A stretch of 64,000 bases of DNA from Calliphora vicina (taxonomy: Eukaryota; Arthropoda; Insecta; Diptera; Calliphoridae). Below are positions 1 to 11,400 of the stretch, in pieces. The DNA is taken from assembly GCF_958450345.1 (NCBI RefSeq), contig NC_088780.1:29907667-29971666 (forward strand), given 5' to 3'. Position 1 is the stretch's first letter. Every line of letters begins with the position of its first letter. Below the pieces are notes generated by a model that saw nothing but the letters and a program-made list of their open reading frames with translations, had not been told where the DNA came from and did not search any database. Position numbers and translations under genes: made by a program.

Positions 1-600
1 GAGCAATTGAGTAAGTAGAAACAAGGAACTTAAAGTGCTAGCCGGTAGCACCAGGGGAATTGATAAACAAACCTACAGTGGTCAAGTATGCGAGTCACCT
101 TCGTTGTGTAATACCCAGTGGAGAAATATTCAAAGCTGCCTTCAGATTAGCTCGAAACACCATCTACACGAGGAAAATGAGGTTCTTCCAGTAAAGGATC
201 GTCATGTAGTCGAAATAGTTCATGGGATTCGTGGGATGTCATCGAAGGAATCATCCTAGCAGCAGCATCACACGGCTGGAGCCTTATCCCAAACATTTTA
301 AGAAGGATATTCGTGTATACAGGAACCATTAGATAATAATTCGAATACGGCTGCTTTGAACGGCATTCATAGAGACCCCATTAACACCGCGGTTACATGA
401 TACTGCATGAATGTCGTACTTGTAGGTCGCCAACCGCCCATAGCAGATTCTGAGAAAACCCTGCCGTGGAAATCAAGAGTAGTTGGCACAACTGAGGCTG
501 AATGCCAACTAGTCCCGCTTAAACCGTGCCTTCCCAAATGTATGCCCAGCTTGTGGTCACAGTCCCTATGATACTCCCCACATAGGCCAATCCTACTTTT
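1..600 (+). mobile_element. Non-LTR retrotransposon (jockey/I-type) 3' remnant
   Basis: In one frame, 483-509 encodes LAQLRLNAN. A TAG at 510-512 follows, then NVCPACGHSPYDTPH at 537-581, with a Cys-x2-Cys...His arrangement. This is the C-terminal tail seen after the reverse transcriptase in jockey-type LINEs. Further upstream (about 350-450) pieces resembling the preceding conserved region appear in shifted frames. The block is relatively GC-rich and ends in a T-rich low-complexity tail near 600. Stops and frameshifts make it a dead fragment. 1-300 is assigned only by continuity. Confidence 0.6.
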
Positions 601-869
601 TTATATTTTTTTTAAGATAAGCAATTTATCAGGCAATTAATGCCTATTTATTAATTGTGTTACTTTCTTTGGAAAGGGGATAGATTGGTGAAGCAAGGTG
701 GTGAAAGGAGAGAAAAGCTTTTTATTTGACAACTCTGTAATTGAGCAGAACCTCTGGTGTTAAGTTTTATAGCCATTATTTATTTTACTTAGGCGGCGTT
801 TCAATGCTATACCGCCGAGAAATATTGGTTATGATAGAACAAATTAATAACTATCAGAAACTAATGTTG
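601..869. other. No recognised feature
   Basis: AT-rich stretch with a T-run at 601-615; nothing supportable seen. Confidence 0.5.
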
Positions 870-935
870 TTGATTGGCAGGAATCGAACCCAGACCGCAA
901 ATACTATCTCATACACAATTGTTTGGCCTTGAGCT
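870..935 (-). repeat. tRNA-derived fragment with B-box-like sequence
   Basis: On the minus strand 891-876 reads GGGTTCGATTCCTGCC, matching the pol III B box and T-loop pattern. No flanking acceptor stem or cloverleaf could be drawn, so this is a tRNA-like or SINE fragment rather than a tRNA gene. Confidence 0.35.
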
Positions 936-959
936 GAATGCAGATTTGAAAATGTTATA

Positions 960-2192
960 GTTTTAGCTGTTACAAAAATAAAAAAATAGTGGGTCCATGA
1001 ATGTGAGCCTAAAATATAACAAGTAATCGACTACTTCTTCAAAAAACGCCGGACATATTGATATCGTATCAAGAGATATGATTATCTAATACCGATAAAG
1101 AGTGATTTCGTATCAAACAACTGACTATTTAACCCTTATCCTGTAAATATCTATAAAAAACATAATATGGGATAGAATTAAGGGTCATTATTATGCAGTA
1201 TAGGAACAGTTATAATTTTGGATCCACCGACTTCTTTTTAATGCTGAACATCAAAAACTAATTGTGATATAAATAAATGTTATTCTGAGTTTGAAACAAT
1301 CGTTTCGGAGTTACATCTTTCGGAGAGTGCTTAAAAGCTTCGTATAAATGAATGTAAAATTATCCTACTGGAGAATAATTTGAAGAACAATGAAAAAGCT
1401 ATTTGCGATTGCATACTGTTTGAGAAATGTATATAATCCGAAGTTTGGTATGTATCGGTGAACAAGCGAAATCTTCAGACACTACCTTCGGAAGGTTGAC
1501 AAAAGGTGGCGCAAAATGGAAACATAAAAGGCTGCAAGAAAATTATGGCCTGCCTACAATGAGAAACGCAGTATACAACAACTTCTGAATAGGAACGATC
1601 GGAATGTTTGATCTAATTGGATACCGGAATGAGACAGGTTTTATCTAGAACTCCTACATCTGTGCACAAGTATTTGTACCCGATCTATTTTTTCATCTAT
1701 ATCATTGAGTGTGGAATCTCAACACAACGTATTCATTTAGATTCTACTTGAGTGCTGCATGCTACCACATAAACCAAGCAACCAACCAAGTTTTTTTGCT
1801 TAATATATTTCTATCAAAACAATTTTACTTAAATGTTTGTTAATAACAACAAAAAAAAATATACAAAATAAAAATGCAAAAACCACAAGAATAATTGTAC
1901 AATAACAAAAACAAACAAGTATTAATTTAAAAAATCATCACCACTAAATAATTGAAAAGCTTAAATTAAATTAATAAAAAACAAAGATAATAATAATTAA
2001 GTGGCATTTCATAGTTAGAACACAAAGCAAAACCATATTTAATGAAAGAGGACGAAAGTGCAACAAGTAAGAACAATGTTCTTTATATTCAGGATAATTG
2101 TCTGTGACGATTAAAAGAGTTCCGTACGTGTGTCTGTGTATGTATATAAATCGATTACTACAGGTCCCAATTACACAGGTCAAAAGTACAAA
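960..2192. other. No recognised feature
   Basis: AT-rich intronic sequence with short A-runs around 1790-1980. No coding, RNA or repeat signal that I can support. Confidence 0.5.
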
Positions 2193-3450
2193 AAGGCTTC
2201 ACCAACCACTATATAGATTTGATGCATCATGGTTACCTAAGTACAAAAATGGTTAAATTTTTCAATAGATTTTTTTTAATTTTTTTTCTAAAATTGTGAT
2301 TTTTTTTAGATGTTTCTCCACATAATTTATGATAACTCAAAATGTGTTAGTCCGTCATTATTGAAGTAAACTTAGAAAAGTTCAAATTTATATAACCTTT
2401 AATCTTTTTATTGATGTATTGTGGTTCTAGTAGTAGAAAAATGGTAAAAATTTTAAATTCTATGGATAGATTTGATTTTTTCTAAAATTGTTAATTTTTT
2501 TAAATGTTTTTCCATATAATTTATGATAACTCAAAAACGGTTATTCCCATATTATTGAAGTAAACTTAGAAATGTTCAAATTTACGGTTGTACGCACACA
2601 CAATTTTGTGAAAACATGCGAATTCACTTAATTGTGAATAAATTCGAATATAATCCATCGATTTTTATGATCGATATCTCATTTTGTTCCTATTACATTT
2701 GGCTTTGTAAATAATATCTGCCGTTTTCGATTTTTTATGATTTTTTTAAAACAAAAAAATATTGATATTTTTACATAAAAAATATATTTTTTGCTTCAAT
2801 TTGTAATTATAACTCCGAAACTACTGAGCCGATTATAACGCAATGTATATGTGAAAATTTGTACATAGCATGGAGAAAATATTTTCAAAATTCAATCAAT
2901 CGAAAGAAGATTACTAACCACTCAATCTTATGTATATCAAACAAAAAAGTAAAATTTTTTAAAAATGAGCGAATTCACTTAATTGTGAATAAATTCGAAA
3001 AGATTCAATCGATTTTTATATTCGATATCTCATTTTGTTGCTATTATACGCGGCTTTGCGGCAAAGTAATAAACCTGAACAAGTTCTGCCGTTTTCGATG
3101 TTTCATGAATTTTTTAAAACACAAAAATTTGCTATTTTCACGTAAAAAATATATTTTTTGCTTCAATTTGTTATTATAACTCCGAAACTACTGAGCCGAT
3201 TAATATGCAATATATAACCGGATTAAAGGTTATGTAAATTTGAACATTTCCAAGTTTACTTCAATCATATCGGAATAACCGTTTTTGAGTTATCATAAAT
3301 TATGTAGAGAAACATTTGAAAAAATAAACAATTTTAGAAAAAAAAAAATTTTAAAAAAATCTATCCATAGAATTTAAAATATTTACCATTTTTGTACTAC
3401 TAGAACCACAATACATCAAAATCAAGTAGTGGTTTAAAAAGCCTCCAAAA
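2193..3450. mobile_element. Foldback-type element: long inverted arms around tandem units
   Basis: The outer arms are inverted copies. The left begins with the complement of the right end's GTAGTGGTTTAAAAAGCCT, and both contain TTATGATAACTCAAAA-type and AAGTAAACTT-type blocks. The left arm occurs twice in direct order (2193-2400 and 2401-2590), the right once (about 3215-3450). Between them are two units of about 347 bp anchored by GCGAATTCACTTAATTGTGA at about 2619 and 2967. No transposase is encoded, so it is non-autonomous. The same unit forms a larger array at 18928-20885. Confidence 0.65.
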
Positions 3451-3961
3451 TTTTTTCGATTTTGTTGTTGTAGAAGTGAGTAAGCAAAGACGAAGCCATT
3501 TGATTAGAATCGGTCCATGATTACCGTTTGATCCATTATTGAACACATATTAATTAATTTACATTTTTTTTGGACAAATCACGCTTCAGATATTGTAATT
3601 TAATTTAATTGTTTTTAAGTTTTGTTTGACAATTCATCATGGAGATTCACCAACGACAGCACCAACGTCATCAAATTATTCAGTTTTTCGTGCCCTTCGA
3701 CTAACAATTGTTTTATTTAGAAATCAATTTGGTGAGCAGCTAATTTCGCATTCCACTCCTGTTAACTGTACGCCTTGATCCTGTCATATCACACGACTGA
3801 ATTTTTTTCTTTGTGGTTATGTGAAGTTCGCGAGATACCGATAGCAATGCGTAGTCGCGACCAAAATTTGAATGAAATCATCTTTAAAAAGTAAATGTCA
3901 GAGATTGTTCTTTCGGGTCATAATAAAAAGTCTGTCATCCAATTGTTTTTTAAGTGTTTTA
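3451..3961. other. No recognised feature
   Basis: AT-rich intron sequence between two mobile elements; nothing supportable. Confidence 0.45.
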
Positions 3962-4256
3962 TCTATATATATAAAAATGAAATGGTCCATGTATGTAATG
4001 GCATCACGTGAGAACGGCTGGAGCGATTTGGCTGATTTTTTTTTATTCGATTCGGAATTTTCAGAAGATTAAAAATTCCGGGCAAAACTGAAATTTTATT
4101 TGGAGTCCAGTCAACTGTAATAAAATAGCTCCCTAAAGTATGCAACAAATTTAGATATTTTATTTGCAAATAAATAAGAATAGGCAGGTGTGTGTGGGTT
4201 GGAGAAACTTGAAGAACTAACATTAGTAAATGCTACCGGGCGAAGCCGGGGCCCTA
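3962..4256 (+). mobile_element. Non-autonomous Helitron-like element
   Basis: It begins TCTATATATATAAAAATG after an A, a 5' terminus typical of insect Helitrons. It ends with a GC-rich hairpin-like block, CCGGGCGAAGCCGGG at 4236-4250, close to a CTA. Helitrons insert between A and T and carry a 3' hairpin before a CTRR end; here the terminal bases are CTAT, so the end is slightly decayed or the border is a few bases off. No Rep/helicase is encoded. Confidence 0.6.
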
Positions 4257-5217
4257 TAAGGTCCCTTTCGGAATGATAATAAACGCGCATTAATCTTTTT
4301 AATATATTAGTATCGACTGAAGTAAGTTTTTAATAAATATAAATCTCTACACAGATCTCCCATATAATGAAACTTTTCGGAAATCAGTTTAACGGATATA
4401 AAAACATTAAATATTTTGGTATCGAGCAGAAATTTGCACCAAGTAAGTTTCTTATGGAGAAAAAACCAAGCATATTCTGGATCCACTGGCTCATCCGTCT
4501 GACTGTTGAAATCAATATTCTGAAGCTCTTAAAAAAACATTTTTAATCTTCTGAGAATTTTGTTATTGAAAATAGACATAATAGGACGTCCATGGCCGAT
4601 TTATGAGGAAATAATACTTTTTAGAAGTTTTCAAAAAGATCTGCCAAATCGGACTATAAATTATGAGACTCCTCTGGGTTCTAATGCATAAAAGAGTCCA
4701 TGAACACTGTGACACACAATGCCCATAGATGTTATGACACTTTAATTTAAGTAAAATATCGAAATAGTCAACAAGGATTTCAGAAGAAAACGGCCTTCAG
4801 CTGGAGAGAATTACTCCTAACTCCTAAGGAATTTTGAATTTTGGTCTCGCTTCATTTTGGTTTGGTTTCATAGTCCCGCTTAGGTTGCTATTTAAATTCG
4901 GACCACAAACGCTTGAGATATAAGCAAAAAACCATGACTATCTGGATTACTAAGTCATTAATATAGACAATATGTATATCTAATTTCAGACCTTTCCAGT
5001 GAAATGAAAATCGGGAAAAGTATTTTTTTTACAACAACTTCAGGGTGAATTTATAGTATTTTAAAGTACTAATTCAATATCAAAAATTAAGTCCTCTTAC
5101 ATTAATTATACAGTTCTTAGATTGTTGTTACTCTAACTATATAAGCCACGCTTAAAAATAATATCAACTTAAAAGCATAAATTAAAGAAAATAAAATAAA
5201 AAAATAAATAATCTTAC
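4257..5217. other. No recognised feature
   Basis: AT-rich intron flanking the EFVSDAFQ exon; no repeat or coding signal recognised. Confidence 0.45.
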
Positions 5218-5481
5218 CATCATTATTACTCAATGCCTTGTCTGGCTGTTGTTGGGTCATACTATCAATGCCAAGTTTACGCATACCATCTTTAATTTCT
5301 TCTAAATCATTTTCAGTGGTAGTTTGAAAGGCATCGGACACAAATTCAGATTCAGAAGTCAATTGGGAACGTTTGGATTTGGTAGCAGACAAATTTTCAT
5401 CAAACCTGACTTTTTGTTCAGAATTCTTAGATTCCAAAGAAGTTTCGGTATTTTGTGGTTCAGTAGTGGCAGATTTTTGTT
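5218..5481 (-). CDS. Sap47: Sap47 exon with EFVSDAFQ and DGMRKLGIDSMTQQ
   Basis: This 264-nt exon enters in phase 1 with AA, giving Glu. It encodes QKSATTEPQNTETSLESKN, then a charged region, SESEFVSDAFQTTTENDLEE and IKDGMRKLGIDSMTQQQ, and ends SNNDG at the donor G|GTAAGAT (5218/5217). The motifs match the C-terminal third of Drosophila Sap47. The acceptor is odd: a run of A precedes it instead of a pyrimidine tract. An alternative AG six bases upstream (5489-5488) would add Val-Lys in frame. The Met-initiated reading of this region starts inside the exon and is not the real start. Confidence 0.9.
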
Positions 5482-8400
5482 CTTTAACTTTTTTTTTTTT
5501 TGGTTTTTTATTAATTTATTATTTTATTTTTTTTTAAATTTTTTTTTGTTGAAATTTGTAAAGTGTAGTGTTGATTTAAGTGTTTTTTTTTTTAAATTTT
5601 TTATAATTTTTTTTTCGAAACCAAATTATAAAGAAAATTAAACCAAATATAAAAAACAAAACATGAAAATAAAGAAAATGAAAAAAAAAGAAATTAACAA
5701 ACAAAATAAAAGAAAGAAAAATATAATAAAAAACGAAATAATAAGTAAAGTGCAAGAGCTTTAAAACTAAAAAGAAAACTTAGCTGATAGTTAACTTAAA
5801 AATGTAAATCATAATTAAAATTAATAATTGAGTAAAGTAAAAACTCATTTACACTGTTTTGAAACAATATGAACTTTTTGTTTTTCACAAATCAAATCAG
5901 TGTCAGTTATTTGAGAGTCTAAGATTGTGCTCAAAACTGAATTATACAGTGCTCAAAGAAAAACAAATAAAATTTTAAGAGACAAATGAACTTAGAATTG
6001 ACAGTAACAGAGAGAGAGATATAGATTCAGAGTTTTATATCAAGAAATATTAAAAAAGAGTTGAAAAATAAGAAAACGAAATAAAACTAAAACTAAAAGC
6101 TTTTGAGTACTGAAATATGTTTCGATTTCTTTTGAAGTGTGATAGTGATATTTTGAAATTGAGAGTTAGAAAACGTTATCAGTTGAATTTGAATTTGAGT
6201 ATAGCTGCAGTAAAATAGCATTGAAATGTTTGAAAAATAAATTTTGAAAACAAAAGAAAAACTAAAATTAAACAAAAGAGAAATTAAGAAATTGTATTAC
6301 AAAAGAAATTCATAGTGAAGTAGAAGCCTATAGAAAACCAGACAAATGTTCCATTCATTACAGTTGTTGGTTTAAATCCAATAATAGTTTTTACTGGAAT
6401 TGAAGTTGAAACCAAGTGTAATTCAAGCCTTGATTTGTAGTTGAAGTGAAGTGGAATTGAAGTTGAAAGCAAGTGTAATTCAAGCCTTGATTTGTAGTCA
6501 AGCAATTGAATTACAGTTGTATTACACTTTATTTCAATAGCATATGATTTTAGTTTGAAAAGTCTAAAATATTATTATATTTGCATTCAAGTCAAATTCC
6601 ATCAAAACAAAGTGCTTGAATTTTTGAGGCTTGAAGTGCTTGAAGAAAACCTTTCTAGAAAACTTGTTTCTCTTAGAATTGGAACTAATAAGAGAACTAT
6701 TTTATATTTATTGTATTGTTAACAACTGCTATATTTCAGTTAATAATTAATAAATCTATCTAAATTTTTAAATTGAAATTGCAGAAATATTCCAAATCTC
6801 CTTCACATTTCTAACTGATAACACTATGCAACAAATGAAGACTTTTGGAAAAACACAAGATCATGACAGTATAGGTTCGACTCTACTACCAAAGGGTAGT
6901 AAAACCCTATACTCAGTTTGTCCATTTTGGTGACCGATTTTTTTTTATGGGCCCCCAAAGTTTCTGAAAATCAGTGGGGCCTCTAAAAAAGGTGTCATCA
7001 GTTTTTGGTTAACAGCTAATTCAAACTTTGTGATACGGCTTAACTTTATATGGCAATAATATAGCTAAGAGTGCGCCAAATAAATTTTGTTAAAATTTGT
7101 TTCCAAAAAATAGATTTTTCGTGCACTTTTGTTGAAAAAATATAGGAAGAAAAACATTTTTTTTTACTTTTTTTAGAATAACTTCCAGTGACTCCTAATT
7201 TTTCAATAACAATATTTTGCAAAGTTGTAGCTACGGTAAATCTGAATAACTTTTGTGAACATATCAATGCAATCCGAACGTATCTAGGCATTCTAAATAG
7301 CTGTCAAAAATCGCTTTGTAGCTTAAAAATTTTAGTTTTATACTATTTTTTGACTCTAAAACAAAAATTGTTTGTTAAAAATGTATGTTCGAGTGTATAC
7401 TTCTCTATTGTGCTGGAATAACGAAGAATGGACCAATCATTATCGGTATGATCCGGGCGCATCACTTTATCCAATCTTGATCACGCCAGACCGGCTTGAT
7501 GCAAGATATGAAAAAACATCAAAATTTTTGAAAGTGGGCAAGGTTTGTGGAGCTTCTGAAGAGTAAATATAAGCTTTTTATATAAGTTTTTGATATCGGT
7601 TGAAACCTTATGACTTGGAGATTGACATTTTATTGTAATGAATAAATTTTGAGTTTTTTCAGACGTATTTTACCTTAAAAACTAACTATTTTATAAAATG
7701 GTGATTTTCCATCAAGAAAAATAAAAACTTTGAATTAATGTAAAATTTGAACAGTTACAGACATCACAATAAAATTTGGAAGTAATATAGATCTAAATGT
7801 TCTTAAGTCAATGGCATTACTAATGTTGCCATTCTTTGTTTTCAAACATCGAAATTCCAAAAACGGGGAAAATATATTCCAAAAACTGATTTTTTTTTTA
7901 AAATAGCCCACTTTGACGTTATTTACAGTATGATAGTAAAAACGTTTTGTATATATATAAACAATATATAGGGCTATACAAATATGATGAGCTTTTGAGG
8001 AACGGTGCTTTGCGTTTTTAGAATTTTTTACTCAAACCTAAAATTTTGTTTCAAAATTGGACAAGTTTGGATAGGGCTGGGGGGTACAATGTCCGCTTAA
8101 GTTAGTCAAATTGTACGTTTTTGCATTAAGTTCTCTTTAGAGATCATAAAAAATGTATATAGCCACGAAGAAAATTAGTTTTTTATAAAAGAAAAAATAT
8201 GGGGACTTTTTTGGGAAAAAACTTAAAAAACACACGCATACAAAGTTGAAATATAAAAAAAGATGCTTCAACTTTGGATGCGTGTAACTTTTTATAGGGA
8301 CGAAATAATTGTTATCAGGTTTATTTTATTTTCTTTAGAATTTTATCGCAAATATACGTCGTACATAAAATACAAATTTCGACCTTTCGTAGGCCCATCA

Positions 8401-11400
8401 TATACAAAATACAAAAAAAAAATCGAGCAAAATTTAAAAAAAAATTAAACTTACATATCTCTTGAACTAAAAGAGATACGTACAGATAAAAGCATATTTT
8501 TGTAGACCTTCTCAAGGACTATCTGCATTTAAATAAAAATAAAGCTCATTCGGATCATAAATGGGTTTTTGGCGATTTTTTTTTAAATGTGTGACATTGA
8601 GGGTCCTCTCACTGATCCCCATTCCGAACACCTCAGCCGAGTAAATAATACAGCACAACATAGAAGTGTGGACTTGATCATACTATTTTAACAAAAAATC
8701 TTTGTTTTAGCGTCAAAAAATAGTAAAAAAGAAAATTGTTAAGGTACAAAGTGATCTTTATGTGCTATTTAGAGTGACTAGACACGTTCAGAATGCATTG
8801 ATATGTTCTCAAGAGTTGTTCAACTTTACCGTACCTACAACTTTGCTAAATATTGTTATACAGTCATGATCGTGTGTTTTTTTTTCACTGTTGCACTGTG
8901 TAATCAAAGGATAATAAATTCGTTTTTCGAAGGGTTTCGAATTCAATTTAAACCTTGTGAATTTTCCAGAAAAACTGATATTGCGCTTGTTGCATTGCGT
9001 TCATAACAGGTTGGAATAGTGGGATCATTAGAGCGGCTACAATCTTCTTAATTAATTTCATCTCGTTCAACGCCACAGGAACAAATATTGGTCGATTCCA
9101 ATTTTCCTGGATGGCGTTCATAGGGTTTCTAATTCAATTTAAACTTTGAATATTCAAAAAATCCAGTGATCCATCTCTGAGATTTGTGGAAAATAAAGCT
9201 GGTGTTGTTTTAGTGTGGAGGGGGAGAAGTGTCTTCTCTAGAAGATGTTGAAATAGGTCTGTAGTTGTGGGATCCCATTAATCAATTCGACAAAAAGCTC
9301 AACTTCTTTAAGTCTAGTCAAGAACTGCTAATTTTTTTAATCAAGCCAATATTGGATACTCTGTTCCAAAATTAAGCGTATCCCAGAGAGAGCGGTCTGC
9401 ATCGATCGAAACAAACAGTAGTCGGACGCGACAATATTTGGACTATAGGGCGGGTGAGGCAAAACTTCCCAACCACTTCTTTCTAAATAGAACAGGTATT
9501 GAAACATGTGGCTTAGCCTTGTTATGATGGAATATTACGGTTTCACGCATGGTCGCATATTCTGGGCATTTTTCGGTTAATGCTTGCTTCAATCGAATCT
9601 CTGTGAAGCTCTGGAAAGATTTCAGCAGCTCGTGATAGATAGGACCGTTTTGGTTCCAACAAATACAGAGCATAGCCTTAGCGCCATGGATATTTGGCAT
9701 TCGTGTCGAAATCTTTCTTTCGCACATTGAAACAGATGAAATTCACCATAAGCTTCAATAAGCAATCGATGTGCTTCAGCGGCACTTTTCTTCAAAGAAG
9801 TAAAGCAGAACTTCCCGCATATGACGCTTTGTTGACACAAAATTCGATATTTTCGAAGCAAACAAAACGTTGTTGTTTACACTATTATAATGTTCAATAA
9901 CTAAGTCGAAATAAATGACAGATATGTAGCCTTCAAAATGACATATAAGTTATTAAAAACAAAAACCGCATTTAACAGATACGCCATCTATTGTAAATCC
10001 AGCATTTTTAAGTCAAACACCTCAATGAATATCCTGGTTAGCATTTTCAATAGTCAGTGCTTATTATTTATTCAAAACAAAGGTAGAAATCCTTGTAATT
10101 TAATGACACATTTTGGAACTTGGAATTATTTTTATTAATTTCAGATCCATATTGATATAAAATACTATTTGAAACTTTAAACATCTAGAATTAGCTGAAT
10201 TTGCGACACATTTATGCCATTGGAATCATTTTATTGTATTTGAGATCTTAATTGATATAAAATAAATTCAGAAACTTTAAATTCCTTTAAACTAAAAAGC
10301 TGAATTGATCAGAAAAATAAATACTTGCCTTCATATTCATAAACAGTTTTTAAATTTATCAAAGGTTTATAAAACAAATTTTGTATGAAAATTTTGTCTT
10401 ACAAATCTTTAAAAAATTTAAGAATTGTTTATGAACATGGTGGTCAGTACGTTAAATTGTTTGGCCATTATGAAATTAAACAATTTACATTATAGTTTCT
10501 AATAGAAACTATTGCAAGATCCCAATATTTTTCCTAAACCTATTTCACTTCATATTCTTATGAAACCAAATTTCTTTTGTAATACATAAAACACATAAAG
10601 CCATATTTACATAAAACCAAAAACAAATCAAAATGTTTAATTTACAAAGAAATTAACAGATAAAAAAGGTGAAATAATTTAAGTTTAATAAATAGTCGAA
10701 AAATTATAAAGAAAAGTATAGAGACAAGAGACTGTAGTTTAAAAAAAAGAATATAAACTAAAAAAGAAACTTACTATGATTTTTTATACAAAATTAAAAA
10801 AAATAATAAAATCAATTTTAAGAGAGATAGAGAGAGAGTTCGAAAGAAAGAGAGAAAAAAGTAAATAGAACTAATTGAAACTCACCATCTTCACCACTTG
10901 AGGCTTGTGCTACACCATCTTCACCAAGAGTACCCAATTCGGCAGCTTGGATAATTAGTGAAACGCGATAGAAATAATTTCGCCAGAAATTTTCCTCAGT
11001 AATGCTGGCAGGGATAGTAAATGAAAATTAATTAAAATAGTTTTCTAAATATAACAAAATAAAAAACATTGTATTGAAATACTTACATTTTGGGTACCAA
11101 TTCAAAACGCATAGTTTCTAAATTTTTATCCTCAGCCATGATGGCGATTGCCGTTGGATAAGCAGTTTCATAGTTGAATTCAAAATCGACACCAGCTGGT
11201 GGAGCTCGAACAAAGTTACGACGATCTTGTGAGAGACCCATAATTTCCTCTTTAATTTTGCCCTCATTGGGTAGACCTGACCAGGGGGCCACGGCGGCAC
11301 CATTACCGCCAGCCTGGCCCTTAATAAACGCTTCTTGTTCTTTGTTAAATGATTCCATAATGGGCTTTAAATTGGGAGCAAAATTTTGGTTCACATTCAA

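Larger units (their letters stand above)
1..5217 (-). other. Sap47 downstream intron, part
   Basis: The last visible exon ends with a good donor at 5217, so this is intronic for Sap47 at least until the next exon. No segment encoding the expected Trp- and Glu-rich C-terminus was recognised here. Confidence 0.6.
5482..10885 (-). other. Sap47 intron, about 5.4 kb
   Basis: It separates the end of the BSD domain from the EFVSDAFQ exon. 5482-6394 and 9986-10885 are AT-rich with no recognised element. 6395-6500 has a local duplication, 6890-8660 diverged repeat sequence and 9325-9985 a mariner remnant. Additional alternative exons cannot be excluded. Confidence 0.8.

Noticed and set aside
1..5217. 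Sap47 C-terminal exon
   Set aside because: No stretch encoding the expected acidic, Trp-containing end with splice borders was found.
7372..7566. 64-residue frame as a gene
   Set aside because: No recognised family, no splice or promoter context, and it lies in repeat-like DNA.
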